Positions 47,946 to 58,868 are shown, counted from the first letter of the stretch. The stretch: 64,000 nucleotides of DNA from Saccharofermentans sp. (GCA_024685135.1 JAIKWA010000050.1:20718-84717); one strand, 5' to 3'. Program-made: numbers and translations. Notes: generated from the sequence alone by a model not told the origin.

Positions 47946-49154
47946 ATGACTTCAGCATCTGACGAAAGAGCTTATTCCCGTTACGACCAATACGGTGATA
48001 ACCCGATGGCACCGGTAGGCCCTATTGGACTTATTGCGCTCAGGGGAAGTGAGGATTTTACACAGAAAGTAAACTTCTATTTGAATAAGAGACGCTCCGA
48101 ATACCAGCAGGAGCAGTTCGTTAATACATATCCGGGATTCTTCCGTGAGGATTACCAGATCCCCGTAGATAACGTCAGATTCTCATCAGGCGAAGGTAAG
48201 GCAGTTGTTAAGAACACTGTAAGAGGCCATGACCTCTATCTCGTATCTGATGTACTCAATTGCTCTTGCACATACAAGATGTACGGTATGGATAACCACA
48301 TGTCCCCTGACGATCACTATCAGGATCTTAAGAGAGTTATCCTCGCCTGCTCCGGTAAGTCAAGAAGGATCAACGTAATCATGCCTTTCCTTTACGAGAG
48401 CCGTCAGCACAAGAGAAACGCAAGAGAGTCACTCGACTGCGCATTCGCTCTTGAAGAGCTCTACGACCTCGGTGTTGCTAACATCATCACATTCGATGCA
48501 CACGACGAGAGAGTTGCCAACGCTATCCCTCTTGCAGGCTTCGAATCACTCCAGACTGCATACCAGATCATCAAGGAGATGTACCGTCAGGTTCCTGACC
48601 TCAGCTTCTCAAAGGGTAAGTTCACTGTCGTATCCCCTGATGAAGGCGGTATCCCCAGAGCAATGTACTATGCTTCCATCTTAGGTGTGCCTCTCGGAAC
48701 ATTCTATAAGAGAAGAGACTATACGCAGGTAGTTAACGGCAGAAACCCCATCATCGCTCACGAGTTCCTCGGTGATTCAGTAGAAGGTCTCGATATCCTT
48801 ATCGTAGACGATATGATCTCATCCGGTGATTCAATGCTCGACATCGCCCGTGCAATGAAGGACAGAGGCGCAAGGAACGTATTCTGCGCAGTTACATTCG
48901 CACTTTTCACAGAGGGTATCGATAACTTCAACAAGGCTTACGAAGAAGGCATCATCAACAAGGTATTTGCCACAAACCTCATCTACCGCCGTCCTGAGCT
49001 CCTTCAGGCTCCCTGGTATGCTGATGTTAATATGTGCAAGTTCGTTGCCCTTCTCATCGACGCGATCAACCACGACGCTTCATTGTCTAACCTCATCAAT
49101 CCTACTGAGAAGATCAAGAAGCTCCTCAAGGAAAAGGAAAATATCGACCTTTAA
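47946..49154 (+). CDS. prs: Ribose-phosphate pyrophosphokinase-like protein (divergent, paralogue 2)
   Basis: RFSSGEGKAVVKNTVRGHDLYLV, IITFDAHDERV, ILIVDDMISSGDSM. Confidence 0.87.
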   Translation: MTSASDERAYSRYDQYGDNPMAPVGPIGLIALRGSEDFTQKVNFYLNKRRSEYQQEQFVNTYPGFFREDYQIPVDNVRFSSGEGKAVVKNTVRGHDLYLVSDVLNCSCTYKMYGMDNHMSPDDHYQDLKRVILACSGKSRRINVIMPFLYESRQHKRNARESLDCAFALEELYDLGVANIITFDAHDERVANAIPLAGFESLQTAYQIIKEMYRQVPDLSFSKGKFTVVSPDEGGIPRAMYYASILGVPLGTFYKRRDYTQVVNGRNPIIAHEFLGDSVEGLDILIVDDMISSGDSMLDIARAMKDRGARNVFCAVTFALFTEGIDNFNKAYEEGIINKVFATNLIYRRPELLQAPWYADVNMCKFVALLIDAINHDASLSNLINPTEKIKKLLKEKENIDL

Positions 49155-49504
49155 TGGCACAGAGCAGATCGAATAATAATTCAACAACAAAGAAAAAGAC
49201 TTCGGCTTCAAGACCGAAGTCTTCTTCTAATTCTGCAAGGAGCAAAAAGCAACCGGTCAAGGCAGAACCTGAAGTAACCTTCAAGGATCTGTTCCACCGT
49301 TTCAGCAAGACGAGGATCTTTAAGCCCCTCCTTACGATCGTGATAATCTTCGTGATCATCGGGCTCGATCTTCTCATCTCCTGGAATTCATACAATACTT
49401 TCTTCATGCTCTTAGGCATCGAGCTCCTGATCAGCTTAGTCGTTTGGATATTCTTCCTCTTAAAGAGCGCTTCCGATCCCCAGGACGAACAAGAAGCGGA
49501 GTGA
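49154..49504 (+). CDS. Small basic, Ser/Lys-rich protein with C-terminal TM hairpin, unknown
   Basis: Start overlaps prs stop (TAATG); two hydrophobic segments near the C-terminus. Confidence 0.6.
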   Translation: MAQSRSNNNSTTKKKTSASRPKSSSNSARSKKQPVKAEPEVTFKDLFHRFSKTRIFKPLLTIVIIFVIIGLDLLISWNSYNTFFMLLGIELLISLVVWIFFLLKSASDPQDEQEAE

Positions 49505-49511
49505 TACGGCC

Positions 49512-51407
49512 GTGGCTTTAGACGGTATAACATGTGAACTTCTAACCCGCGAGCTTAATACTATGCTCGAAGGCAGGCGTATCGACAAGATCTTTATGCC
49601 CGATAAGTTCACGCTCATACTTCACCTTAGGACAGTTAATGGAGTTTCCAAACTCCTCATATCCATCAATCCCGGATCGCAGAGAGCAGGATTTACGGAG
49701 AGTAACAGATCCAATCCGCAGATGCCGCCTTCTTTTTGCATGCTCTTAAGAAAGCATCTGTCAGGCTCTAAGATAGTAAGCGTAACCAATCCGGGCTACG
49801 AGAGGATCATCGAATTCCACTGCACCAATACGGATGAATTAAAAGACAATAAGGAATTCACCCTGACGGCCGAGCTTATGGGCCGCTTTGCAAACCTCAT
49901 CCTGATAAACGGCTCGGGCAAGATCTTAGACAGCGCTATACATGTAGATTATTCCGTCTCAAGAGTAAGAGAGATCATGCCTGCGAGGATATACGAATAT
50001 CCCCCGCTCCAAAGCAAGATAACTCCTGACGAAGCTCTCGAATATATCGGAAACGGTAAGCTTCCAATACTCGAAGAAGAGATGAAGCGTCCTGCGGAAA
50101 AGGCTCTGATAAATTCCATCAAGGGCCTGTCCCCTCTCATATCAAGGCAGCTCTGCCACAAGGCTGATATAGACGAGAGAGCTCCCATAACGGAGCTTAC
50201 AGACGTTGAGACATCAAGGCTTAACAAGGCATGCAAAGACTTTTTCGAGCAGATAACAGAGAATACATATACCCCAAGGGTTTTCTACGGACCTGACGGC
50301 GAGCCTTGCGAGTTCTCTCCCATGGATCTTGACGGCTTCGACAAGAAGGCTGGATTTAAGACCATATCCGAGGCTTTAGATGTCTTCTATCAGGCTAAGG
50401 AATCCGGCATCGACTTGGAAGGCAGGAGAAACCGCTTAACGCAGATAGTAACGACTGCGATATCCAGGCTTACAAAGAAGAGAGAAGTCCACGAGAAGGA
50501 CCTTGCAGAAGGCTCCAAGGCCGGCATGTACAAATTATACGGTGACCTTATCCTCACCTACAAGTACCTGGCAAAGCCTCAGGATACGAGCCTTACTGCG
50601 ATAAACTACGAAGAAGATCCTCCAAAAGAGATCACTATCCCCTTAGATCCTTCCCTTGGCGCTTCTGAGAACTCCCAGGAATACTATAAGAGATTCCACA
50701 AAGCCAAGCGTAAAGCTGAGATGGCAGGAGAATATATCAAGGAAGACGATATCGGCATAGAGTATCTGAGATCTCTTAAGACCGCCATTGAATCCGCTTC
50801 CTGCGAAGAGGACTTAGAGGCTCTCGAAGAAGAGATAAGATCTGATACCGCACCTGCCAAAAAGGCTGATAAGAAGGTCAACACCGGCGACCCCAACAGA
50901 CAGGTCGGCATAGCCAAGTCCGGCAAGGCATCCTCGAGAGCCTTAAGAGAAGCGGCAAAAAGAGCCCAGGCAAGAAACAAGAAGGTCTCCCAAAAGAAAA
51001 AGGAAGTATCCTTCAGGAGATATGTAACATCTGACGGCTACGAGATCTTATCCGGCAGGAACAACATCCAGAACGACAGGCTCACCTTCCAGATCGCAGA
51101 TAAGGACGACTGGTGGTTCCATATCAAGGGACTTCCGGGGACACACGTCATATTGAAGACTCACCCGGGCGAAGATATGCCTTCGGACAATGCGGTCATC
51201 GAGGCTGCAGAGCTTGCTGCCTACTATTCCAAGAGCACGGTCTTGGAGGAGCACTTGGAGGGCAAGGGTTCAAGGCCCGGCTTTATTAAGGCAGAGGTAG
51301 ACTACTGCCCCGTCTCACACGTAAAGAAGATCCCCGGAGCCAAGCCCGGAATGGTCATATACAAGGAATACTACTCGATATTGGTCGATTGCAAGGATCA
51401 CGCTTAG
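49512..51407 (+). CDS. rqcH: NFACT/RqcH family ribosome quality control protein (FbpA-like)
   Basis: MALDGITCELLTRELNTMLEGRRIDKIFMP, NDRLTFQIADKDDWWFHIKGLPGTHVIL. Confidence 0.93.
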   Translation: MALDGITCELLTRELNTMLEGRRIDKIFMPDKFTLILHLRTVNGVSKLLISINPGSQRAGFTESNRSNPQMPPSFCMLLRKHLSGSKIVSVTNPGYERIIEFHCTNTDELKDNKEFTLTAELMGRFANLILINGSGKILDSAIHVDYSVSRVREIMPARIYEYPPLQSKITPDEALEYIGNGKLPILEEEMKRPAEKALINSIKGLSPLISRQLCHKADIDERAPITELTDVETSRLNKACKDFFEQITENTYTPRVFYGPDGEPCEFSPMDLDGFDKKAGFKTISEALDVFYQAKESGIDLEGRRNRLTQIVTTAISRLTKKREVHEKDLAEGSKAGMYKLYGDLILTYKYLAKPQDTSLTAINYEEDPPKEITIPLDPSLGASENSQEYYKRFHKAKRKAEMAGEYIKEDDIGIEYLRSLKTAIESASCEEDLEALEEEIRSDTAPAKKADKKVNTGDPNRQVGIAKSGKASSRALREAAKRAQARNKKVSQKKKEVSFRRYVTSDGYEILSGRNNIQNDRLTFQIADKDDWWFHIKGLPGTHVILKTHPGEDMPSDNAVIEAAELAAYYSKSTVLEEHLEGKGSRPGFIKAEVDYCPVSHVKKIPGAKPGMVIYKEYYSILVDCKDHA

Positions 51408-52798
51408 ATCTTGGATACGATATTCTGCATCCAGTAGCCCTTGCGAAGGATGACATATCCGATCGCGCACTTTATAAAATCCAGGCAGTGTATGATCGTA
51501 AAGATCAAGATTACATTAAGCGATGTAAATCTTGTAAGTACAAATGCCGCAGGAACTGATATCACCATCATGAACACGGAATCAAACAGGAAGGTGACCA
51601 AGGTCTTACCGCCTGCCCTTATCGTAAAATACGAGCTGTGCAGGAAAGCTTCCTTGGGATAGAAAAGTGCCTGCACGATGATAAACATCATACCGAGACG
51701 CTTTGCTTCATCGGATACGTCATAAAGCGTCGGGTAAAACCATGAGGTGGCAAGAAGGAAAGCTCCTACTGCTAAAGCGAGCATCAGGGATGTTGCGATT
51801 ATCTTGTTATCAACCTCTCTCGCCTTCTTCATATCGCCTGCGCCCAGATATCTTCCGACTATTATAGCGACCGCATCTCCTGTCGCAAGGAAAGCGATAT
51901 TGAATACATTGTTGATGTTATTGGAGATGCTCTGCCCCGCTACTACATTAAGTCCTCTTAAAGAATAAGCCTGTCCCAGGAGGAATATTCCAAGTGACCA
52001 GAAGGTCTCATTGACGAGAAGCGGAAGACCTGTCGTAATAAACTTCTTAAGCTGGTTTAAAGGGACCTTCAGGGTCTTATATACGCCCTTAAAGTATGTA
52101 ACCTTCTCGATATTAACTATTACCCAGATCCTTATAACTGCAAATTCCACTCCCCTTGCGATCAAGGTAGCGATTGCAGCGCCGTTTACTCCCATCTCGG
52201 GGAAGCCGAACTTACCGAAGATGAGAAGATAGTTGAAGGTAAGATTGACGGCTACGGAAATAAGCCCCGCATTCATCGGTACAACCGTCTGTCCGCACTC
52301 TCTTAATGTGCCCGCGTAAGTGTTGGTAAGCATTACGAGGGGCAAGGTAAGGATTATTATGTGCAGATAATCAAGACCCAGAGAAAGCGTTAATGCAAGA
52401 TCTCCTCCATCTTCGCTCTCATGCAGGAACAAGGATATGATGTCTGCTCCCCAAAACCACATGATAGCTGCAGATATTAAGACCAGTAAGACGCCTAACA
52501 TCATCTTGAACCTTATCGTGTTCTTTATTCCCTCTTCGTCTCCCTTGCCGTAGAACTGCGCGGTAAATATGCCTGCGCCGGACAAGCCGCCGAATATGCA
52601 AAGGAAATATACGAACATGATCTGATTTACTATTGCGACAGCAGAAACAGTCTCTGTTCCCAATCCGCCAACCATGAGATTGTCGAGCAAAGATACGAAA
52701 TTCGTTATTCCGTTCTGCACCATGATGGGCAGAGCTACTCCCATAAGCATCCGATAGAACTTACGGTCGCCGATGAATTTACTTTTAAATTGATTCAA
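51404..52798 (-). CDS. MATE family efflux transporter
   Basis: Twelve-TM-like protein; ALPIMVQNGITNFVSLLDNLMVGGLGTETVSAVAIVNQI. Confidence 0.93.
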   Translation of the reverse strand: MNQFKSKFIGDRKFYRMLMGVALPIMVQNGITNFVSLLDNLMVGGLGTETVSAVAIVNQIMFVYFLCIFGGLSGAGIFTAQFYGKGDEEGIKNTIRFKMMLGVLLVLISAAIMWFWGADIISLFLHESEDGGDLALTLSLGLDYLHIIILTLPLVMLTNTYAGTLRECGQTVVPMNAGLISVAVNLTFNYLLIFGKFGFPEMGVNGAAIATLIARGVEFAVIRIWVIVNIEKVTYFKGVYKTLKVPLNQLKKFITTGLPLLVNETFWSLGIFLLGQAYSLRGLNVVAGQSISNNINNVFNIAFLATGDAVAIIVGRYLGAGDMKKAREVDNKIIATSLMLALAVGAFLLATSWFYPTLYDVSDEAKRLGMMFIIVQALFYPKEAFLHSSYFTIRAGGKTLVTFLFDSVFMMVISVPAAFVLTRFTSLNVILIFTIIHCLDFIKCAIGYVILRKGYWMQNIVSKI

Positions 52799-52809
52799 GA
52801 ACTTTCCCT

Positions 52810-53373
52810 TCAGCCTTCTTCAAAGGATCTGTAAATCTTATCACGGAACTTGGATTCTTCAAGAGAGAATATACAACCGCAGAACTTTTGTCTGTAAAGA
52901 CCTATCTCCCTTGCAAGATCCTGACCATGCCTGAAACCGGGCCTGAAATCTATATATTCGAAATCCACATTGTATTTGCGTGCTTTGGTCTCAGCGATAT
53001 TTGCGATCTTATCGTGCTGCTGATACGGGCTTACGAGAAGAGTGGTGCTGAATGAATCAAAGCCGTTCTCTGAAGCAAACTTCGCTATCGCATCCATTCG
53101 CATGTCGTAACACATATCGCATCTGGTCTCAAATTCTTCGAGATATGTCTTGGAAAGCCAGTATTCTTCCTCGCAGCTGTCATCACCCTTGATAAGGCTT
53201 ACCTTATAGTGATCAGCTGCTATCTGAAGATTCTCATATCTCCTGTTCCATTCAAACTCAGGGTGGATATTGGGGTTATACCAGAAGATCTCGAGATCTT
53301 TGCCCTGCCCCGTCAGGAGTTCTAACGGGTACATAGCACAGGGACCGCAGCATGCATGAAGAAGAAGAGACAT
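52810..53373 (-). CDS. queH: Epoxyqueuosine reductase QueH
   Basis: LLHACCGPCAMYPLELL, IFWYNPNIHPEFE, RCDMCYDMR, FCGCIFS. Confidence 0.92.
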   Translation of the reverse strand: MSLLLHACCGPCAMYPLELLTGQGKDLEIFWYNPNIHPEFEWNRRYENLQIAADHYKVSLIKGDDSCEEEYWLSKTYLEEFETRCDMCYDMRMDAIAKFASENGFDSFSTTLLVSPYQQHDKIANIAETKARKYNVDFEYIDFRPGFRHGQDLAREIGLYRQKFCGCIFSLEESKFRDKIYRSFEEG

Positions 53374-54461
53374 CAGTTGTCCTCTCCGTCAGATAAGATA
53401 TCGTCTATAGATACATTGTTACTAGAAGGAACAGTATACATATTAGGCGGCATGGGTATCTTAAGATGCTCGAATGCCCTTGCAGTGAGCATCCTGCCGC
53501 GCGGTGTCTTCTGGATAAAGCCGTTCTGGAGTAAGAATGGCTCATATACATCTTCTATGGTTATCTGGTCCTCGCCTGTTGTTGCAGCCAGAGTCTCAAG
53601 ACCTACCGGGCCGCCTCTGAAGACATCAGCGATCGTCATGAGCATCCTTCTGTCTATGGTATCAAGGCCGATCTCGTCGATATCGAGCCTTGCAAGACCG
53701 AAGTCGGATACTTCCTTGTCAATAACATCCTTATCCATATAAGAAGCAAAGTCCCTCATACGCTTAAGGAGTCTTATAGCGATCCTCGGAGTTCCTCTTG
53801 ATCTTGAGGCGATATTGCGAAGACCATCCTGATTGATCTCAATGCCGAGCAAAGAAGCATCTCTTGATAAGATCTTCATAAGGTCTTCCGTCTCATAGAG
53901 CTCTAATCTTGAGACCATACCGAATCTGTCACGCAGAGGATTGGATATCATACCGGCTCTCGTCGTGGCACCGATCAGGGTAAAGTGCGGAAGGTCGAGT
54001 CTCATAGATCTTGCCGCAGGGCCCTTACCGATCATAAGATCGAGCTTAAAGTCCTCCATAGCAGGATATAAGACCTCTTCGACGCTCTTGCTGAGTCTGT
54101 GGATCTCATCGATAAATAAGACTTCGTTCTCCTCGAGGTTAGTGAGGATAGCTGCAAGGTCTCCTGCCTTCTCGATCGAAGGACCTGTGGTTATGTGAAG
54201 ACCTACGCCCATCTCATTTGCGATGATGCCTGCAAGTGTAGTCTTACCGAGTCCCGGAGGGCCGTAGAGGAGGACATGGTCCAATGCTTCTCCCCTCTTC
54301 TTGGCAGCATCAATGAAGATCTTGAGATTGGTCTTGATCTTCTCCTGTCCTGCGTAGTCTTCAAGCCTTGTAGGCCTTAATGCCTTATCGTCGCCGTCGG
54401 AAGGTTGACGCACTCTGCCGAGCACGCGCTCCTCTTCATAACCGAAACTTCCGTCACTCAT
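53373..54461 (-). CDS. ruvB: Holliday junction helicase RuvB
   Basis: [46 protein letters not shown]. Confidence 0.97.
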   Translation of the reverse strand: MSDGSFGYEEERVLGRVRQPSDGDDKALRPTRLEDYAGQEKIKTNLKIFIDAAKKRGEALDHVLLYGPPGLGKTTLAGIIANEMGVGLHITTGPSIEKAGDLAAILTNLEENEVLFIDEIHRLSKSVEEVLYPAMEDFKLDLMIGKGPAARSMRLDLPHFTLIGATTRAGMISNPLRDRFGMVSRLELYETEDLMKILSRDASLLGIEINQDGLRNIASRSRGTPRIAIRLLKRMRDFASYMDKDVIDKEVSDFGLARLDIDEIGLDTIDRRMLMTIADVFRGGPVGLETLAATTGEDQITIEDVYEPFLLQNGFIQKTPRGRMLTARAFEHLKIPMPPNMYTVPSSNNVSIDDILSDGEDN

Positions 54462-55072
54462 GTAATCTTACTTCCTGATGCTATCTTAAGAGACTTCTTG
54501 ATGAGCTCTTCAAGGGTTATACCCTCTTCGTATGCAGCGGCAACTGCGCTGCTCGCTTCACTCTCCTTATATCCTAACACAAGAAGAGCTCCTGCCGCAT
54601 CAGAAGTAACCGAGGAATTAACGGGAGCCGAGTTAGATACAGGCGCAATACTGCCCATGGCCTTCTGCTGTTCCTTGAGCTTATCCTTGAGCTCTAATAC
54701 TATCCTCTCCGCGGTCTTCTTGCCGAGACCCTTAACGGAGGTAAGAAGATGTATATCGCCGCTCATGACGGCTACTGCGATCTGCTCGGGAGTGATCGTG
54801 GAACAGATATTATGTGCTACCTTGGGACCGATACCGCTTACTGTAAGGAGCTTGAGGAATATATCCTTCTGGGAGGCATCTGCAAAGCCGTATAAGGATA
54901 TATCGTCCTCTCTTACGCTCTGATAGACATAGACCTTGGCCTGCTCGCCGATCTTGCCTAAAGTTGCGGATATCATTATGGGACAGTTAATGAGATAACC
55001 TACCCCGTTATTGTCTATAACGATCTGTGAATCGTTCCTTGATTCAATGGTGCCCTTGATGTATGCGTACAT
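54458..55072 (-). CDS. ruvA: Holliday junction protein RuvA
   Basis: [46 protein letters not shown]. Confidence 0.96.
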   Translation of the reverse strand: MYAYIKGTIESRNDSQIVIDNNGVGYLINCPIMISATLGKIGEQAKVYVYQSVREDDISLYGFADASQKDIFLKLLTVSGIGPKVAHNICSTITPEQIAVAVMSGDIHLLTSVKGLGKKTAERIVLELKDKLKEQQKAMGSIAPVSNSAPVNSSVTSDAAGALLVLGYKESEASSAVAAAYEEGITLEELIKKSLKIASGSKIT

Positions 55073-55080
55073 ATTAACTC

Positions 55081-55641
55081 CTAACCGAATTCATTCCTCT
55101 TGGTATAGCCGTATCTTCCATACTGATATCCTGACACAGCCTTACCTGCAAATCTAACGCCTGTATTAGCCAGACAGATGGCAAGTGCGAGACCGTCTGC
55201 AGCATCGTCAGGCTTGGGGACGGATTCGAGACCTAAGATAGACTTGGTCATCATCTGCATCTGCTTCTTCTCGGCCTTGCCGTAACCTGTTATCGCAAGC
55301 TTGACCTGACCGGGTGTAAACTCGAATACTTCAAGCCCTGCTCTTGCTGCCTCTGCGATAACTACGCCTCTTGCCTGAGCTGTACCTACGACAGTCGTAT
55401 GGTTATGTCCCATGAACAATTCCTCTATGGACATATACTGGGGCTTAAACTGCTCTAACAGATAGCGCATCTTATCGCTTATGGCAAGAAGCCTTAAGGG
55501 GAAATCCGTATGTGCCTTGGTCTCTATAACACCGTAGTCAACGCACTTGATCTTGTTGCCTACTTTATCGATTATGCCGTAACCTGTTATCGCATAGCCC
55601 GGGTCTATACCGATTATCCTGGTCACAGTAGGTTCAGCCAT
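55081..55641 (-). CDS. ruvC: Holliday junction resolvase RuvC
   Basis: IIGIDPGYAITGYGII, SIEELFMGHN, QARGVVIAEAA, PDDAADGLALAIC. Confidence 0.96.
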   Translation of the reverse strand: MAEPTVTRIIGIDPGYAITGYGIIDKVGNKIKCVDYGVIETKAHTDFPLRLLAISDKMRYLLEQFKPQYMSIEELFMGHNHTTVVGTAQARGVVIAEAARAGLEVFEFTPGQVKLAITGYGKAEKKQMQMMTKSILGLESVPKPDDAADGLALAICLANTGVRFAGKAVSGYQYGRYGYTKRNEFG

Positions 55642-55692
55642 AATTATCCTCTCGCATTAAAACATTTGTTCGTATTATACACTATTCGCGGA

Positions 55693-57027
55693 TTAAGACA
55701 AGACATCTATGACAGCCTTATGAGATTCAGGCGCAGTATCGCTGATCTCATAAGCTTCGTGTATAAGATCCATGGCATCGTATAAGGCTTCCTCGGGAAG
55801 CGAGGCACCTTCACCCGTACAGATGGAGCAGAGTCTGTCTCCCCTTCTCACATTATCGCCTACCTTGGCATATAAGCAGATACCTGCGCCGTAATCGAGA
55901 GCGCTCTCCTTGGTAAGTCTTCCTGCGCCGAGCTTAACCGAAGCCTTGCCTATGAGATCTGCTCTTACCCTTGTTATATATCCTGTATCAGGGCTCGTTA
56001 CGAACATCGATTCGAAGGGACGCTCCACATACAAAGGCGAGCCCTGACTGTTAACGGAGCCTCCCTGAGAGAGGATAAGCTCTACATATCTCGATAAAGC
56101 CCTGCCGTCTGTAAGCCTTGCTATGCACTCAGCCTTGATCTCGTCTTCTATCATGCCGTTATCCTTGCCGGATAACGAGACGAGCTTTGCAGCAAGAGCC
56201 GTTACGACTGCTATAACATCGCTTGAGCCTCTGCCTGTGAGAGTCTCATATACTTCCTGCATCTCTAAGACATTGCCTACGCATCTTCCCAAAGGCTGAT
56301 CCATATCGGTTATGATCGCACATGTCTTAAGACCTGCAAGCTTGCCTATCTTGATCATGGCTTCGGAAAGAGCTCTTGCATCATCCACATTCTTCATGAA
56401 GGCACCGCTGCCGCAGGTAACATCCAATACCAGAGCCTTGGCTCCGCCCGCTATCTTCTTGCTCATGATGCTCGATGCGATGAGCGGGATAGAATCGACG
56501 GTTCCCGTTACATCCCTTAATGCGTATAAGACCTTGTCGGCAGGAGCAAGATTTGCCGTCTGCCCGGATATTACCATCTTGGATCCCTTGGCAAGTTCCT
56601 TGATCTTCTCGGGAGTAAGGGATGCATTAAAGCCTGCTATCGATTCAAACTTATCTACCGTGCCTCCGGTAAAGCCGAGGCCTCTGCCGGAGAGTTTTAC
56701 GGTGGTCACGTCAAAAGTCGCGAGCAAAGGGATAAGGATAGGAGTTATCTTATCGCCTACGCCGCCCGTTGAATGCTTATCTACGGGGATGCCGTCCAAG
56801 TAAGACAGATCATTGACCTCGCCTGAATGAGCCATCTCGAGAGTAAGAGTCGTCATCTCACGCTCGTCCATACCATTTAACACGATAGCCATGAGAAGAC
56901 TCGATATCTGATAATCGGGGATCGTAGCGTTTGTAACACCTGTAACGAAATACTTGATCTGTTCATCTGTAAGCGCCTTGCCGTAACGCTTATCAAGGAT
57001 AATGTCTATCATCTCCATATAAGTCAC
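55693..57027 (-). CDS. pdp: Pyrimidine-nucleoside phosphorylase
   Basis: DKHSTGGVGDKITPILIPL, VKLSGRGLGFTGGTVDKFESI. Confidence 0.95.
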   Translation of the reverse strand: MTYMEMIDIILDKRYGKALTDEQIKYFVTGVTNATIPDYQISSLLMAIVLNGMDEREMTTLTLEMAHSGEVNDLSYLDGIPVDKHSTGGVGDKITPILIPLLATFDVTTVKLSGRGLGFTGGTVDKFESIAGFNASLTPEKIKELAKGSKMVISGQTANLAPADKVLYALRDVTGTVDSIPLIASSIMSKKIAGGAKALVLDVTCGSGAFMKNVDDARALSEAMIKIGKLAGLKTCAIITDMDQPLGRCVGNVLEMQEVYETLTGRGSSDVIAVVTALAAKLVSLSGKDNGMIEDEIKAECIARLTDGRALSRYVELILSQGGSVNSQGSPLYVERPFESMFVTSPDTGYITRVRADLIGKASVKLGAGRLTKESALDYGAGICLYAKVGDNVRRGDRLCSICTGEGASLPEEALYDAMDLIHEAYEISDTAPESHKAVIDVLS

Positions 57028-57060
57028 CTGTAAAATGAAAAATAATATACATATGATAAC

Positions 57061-57092
57061 AAAAAAAGACTGCGAAAAGTATTCACAGTCTT
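57061..57092 (-). terminator. Intrinsic terminator downstream of tRNA-Lys
   Basis: Minus strand AAGACTG-loop-CAGTCTT followed by a T-run. Confidence 0.8.
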
Positions 57093-57096
57093 CTTA

Positions 57097-57172
57097 TGGT
57101 GCACCTCCAGGGACTCGAACCCTGGGCCCACTGATTAAGAGTCAGTTGCTCTACCATCTGAGCTAGAGGTGC
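57097..57172 (-). tRNA. tRNA-Lys (anticodon CTT), encoded CCA
   Basis: Minus strand GCACCTCTAGCTCAGATGGTAGAGCAACTGACTCTTAATCAGTGGGCCCAGGGTTCGAGTCCCTGGAGGTGCACCA; cloverleaf arms all present. Confidence 0.97.
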
Positions 57173-57228
57173 ATTAACGCAACGCAAGTTATTATAGCCA
57201 TTCACTTTTATTAAGTCAATAACTATTT

Positions 57229-58350
57229 TCAGGTATTTTCGGTATTTTCGAAAAAGCCCTGCATCATCTCCGAAGAGAAGTCTTCCTTAAGGGGCAAAGC
57301 TACAGGTTCTCTAAGCAAAGCAGACTTGTAGATGCCCATTAAAGTATCAACAGAAGAAAAGCCCGCATAGGCATCTGCAACAGGCTCCTTACCCTCTGTA
57401 AGGCTCTTTGCAAGATCGCTGTAGATACCGAGATGAGGATTAAGTGCGCACTTGTACGAGAACAATCCGCCTTCCTTATACTGCTTCCTCATATAGTATC
57501 CGTTGAGCTTCTTTACCTTGCCGTCTTCACGCTTCAAAAGGATATTCATGTGAGGCTTGCCGGAGGAAAGCCCCATCGTTATGCTGCCGTTCTCACAGAA
57601 GACACTGAATTCCGCTTCGTGCCTGGAATCTAATGTTGCCGTCGTTCCCTCGACGGAAGCAAGAGCGCCGTTCTCAAGTCTTAATACCGCCATACCGAGA
57701 TCTTCTGCCTCTATATTGCGAAGACGCTTTGCAAGCATTGCCTGTGCCTGGACAGGCTCTGAGCCCATAAGCCAAACGAGGAGATCTATAGCATGGATGG
57801 TCTGGTTCATCATGGCGCCGCCGTCGCTCTTCCATGTCCCTCTCCAGGCAGCACTTGAATAGTAATCCTCACCGTGTCCCCACCTTACATAGATAGAGCC
57901 GTGAGTAACCTTGCCGAACTTGCCGATGTTTATATCGTCACGAACCAATCCTACGATAGGAAGATAACGGTAGATGTGACCCATGGCGATCTTCTTGCCG
58001 GTCTTGCGTGAGAGTTCATAAAGCTCACGGGACTGGGCGGAAGTCATGGTCATAGGCTTTTCGAGTAAGAGATTGGAGCCGTGCTCCATCGCAAATGTCG
58101 CTATCTGATAATGAAGGCCTGAGGGCACGGTTACGGCGGTTATATCGGGCTTTACTTCTTCTATCGCAACCTTGTAGTCGCTGTAGATCTTGGTGCCTGC
58201 AAAACCCTTAACGGAAGACAGGAGCCTGTTTGCAGAATCTTCGTTGGTATCTGCAACTGCAGCAAGCTCGAGATCTGTAAGTTTGGATATTGCCTTAAGA
58301 TGCTTAACAGAAACCCTGCCGCATCCGATGATAACAACTTTGTATGCCAT
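57229..58350 (-). CDS. Gfo/Idh/MocA family oxidoreductase
   Basis: VVIIGCGRVSVKHLKAI, LLLEKPMTMTSAQSREL, GGAMMNQTIHAIDLLVWLMG. Confidence 0.92.
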   Translation of the reverse strand: MAYKVVIIGCGRVSVKHLKAISKLTDLELAAVADTNEDSANRLLSSVKGFAGTKIYSDYKVAIEEVKPDITAVTVPSGLHYQIATFAMEHGSNLLLEKPMTMTSAQSRELYELSRKTGKKIAMGHIYRYLPIVGLVRDDINIGKFGKVTHGSIYVRWGHGEDYYSSAAWRGTWKSDGGAMMNQTIHAIDLLVWLMGSEPVQAQAMLAKRLRNIEAEDLGMAVLRLENGALASVEGTTATLDSRHEAEFSVFCENGSITMGLSSGKPHMNILLKREDGKVKKLNGYYMRKQYKEGGLFSYKCALNPHLGIYSDLAKSLTEGKEPVADAYAGFSSVDTLMGIYKSALLREPVALPLKEDFSSEMMQGFFENTENT

Positions 58351-58361
58351 AATGCCTCCGT

Positions 58362-58868
58362 TTATTTAACGGATTTAAGTTTATCACAAAAACGGTATTT
58401 AAACAGGTATGTAAGCGGGATACCGATGACGAGTGCGCCTGTTGCCTGTATGAGATTAGGTACAACGGAGCCCAGAGCCGGGGTAAAACCGTAGAAGAAC
58501 ACTTCAAAGGAGAAGTAACCTAATACCATTATGGCTTCGATCGCAAGGGCTGCAAGAAGCCTCCTGACGAAAGAGGGTTTTGACGCCTTGTACAAGATAA
58601 GGCCTCCTACGGCGCCCATTAAGCCCTTGATAACAAAGGTGGGAGCGATATACACGGGATACCCTGCTATAAGGTCAGCGATGGCTGAACCGATGGACGA
58701 TGCGAAAAAAGCATAAGGTCCGAAGATATAAGACGTGACATAGATAACCGCATCACCTAAATTGATGTAGCCGATGCCTGTGGGGACTCTAAGCTGAGTG
58801 CCTGCAAAGACAAGTGCCGCAAAAACACCTGACAGAGCAACCAGTTGTAATCTCATTCGTCTATCCAT
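58362..58868 (-). CDS. ECF transporter S component-like membrane protein (start approximate)
   Basis: Small polytopic protein, INLGDAVIYVTSYIFGPYAFFASSIGSAIADLIAGYPVYIAPTFVIKGLMG. Confidence 0.75.
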   Translation of the reverse strand: MDRRMRLQLVALSGVFAALVFAGTQLRVPTGIGYINLGDAVIYVTSYIFGPYAFFASSIGSAIADLIAGYPVYIAPTFVIKGLMGAVGGLILYKASKPSFVRRLLAALAIEAIMVLGYFSFEVFFYGFTPALGSVVPNLIQATGALVIGIPLTYLFKYRFCDKLKSVK

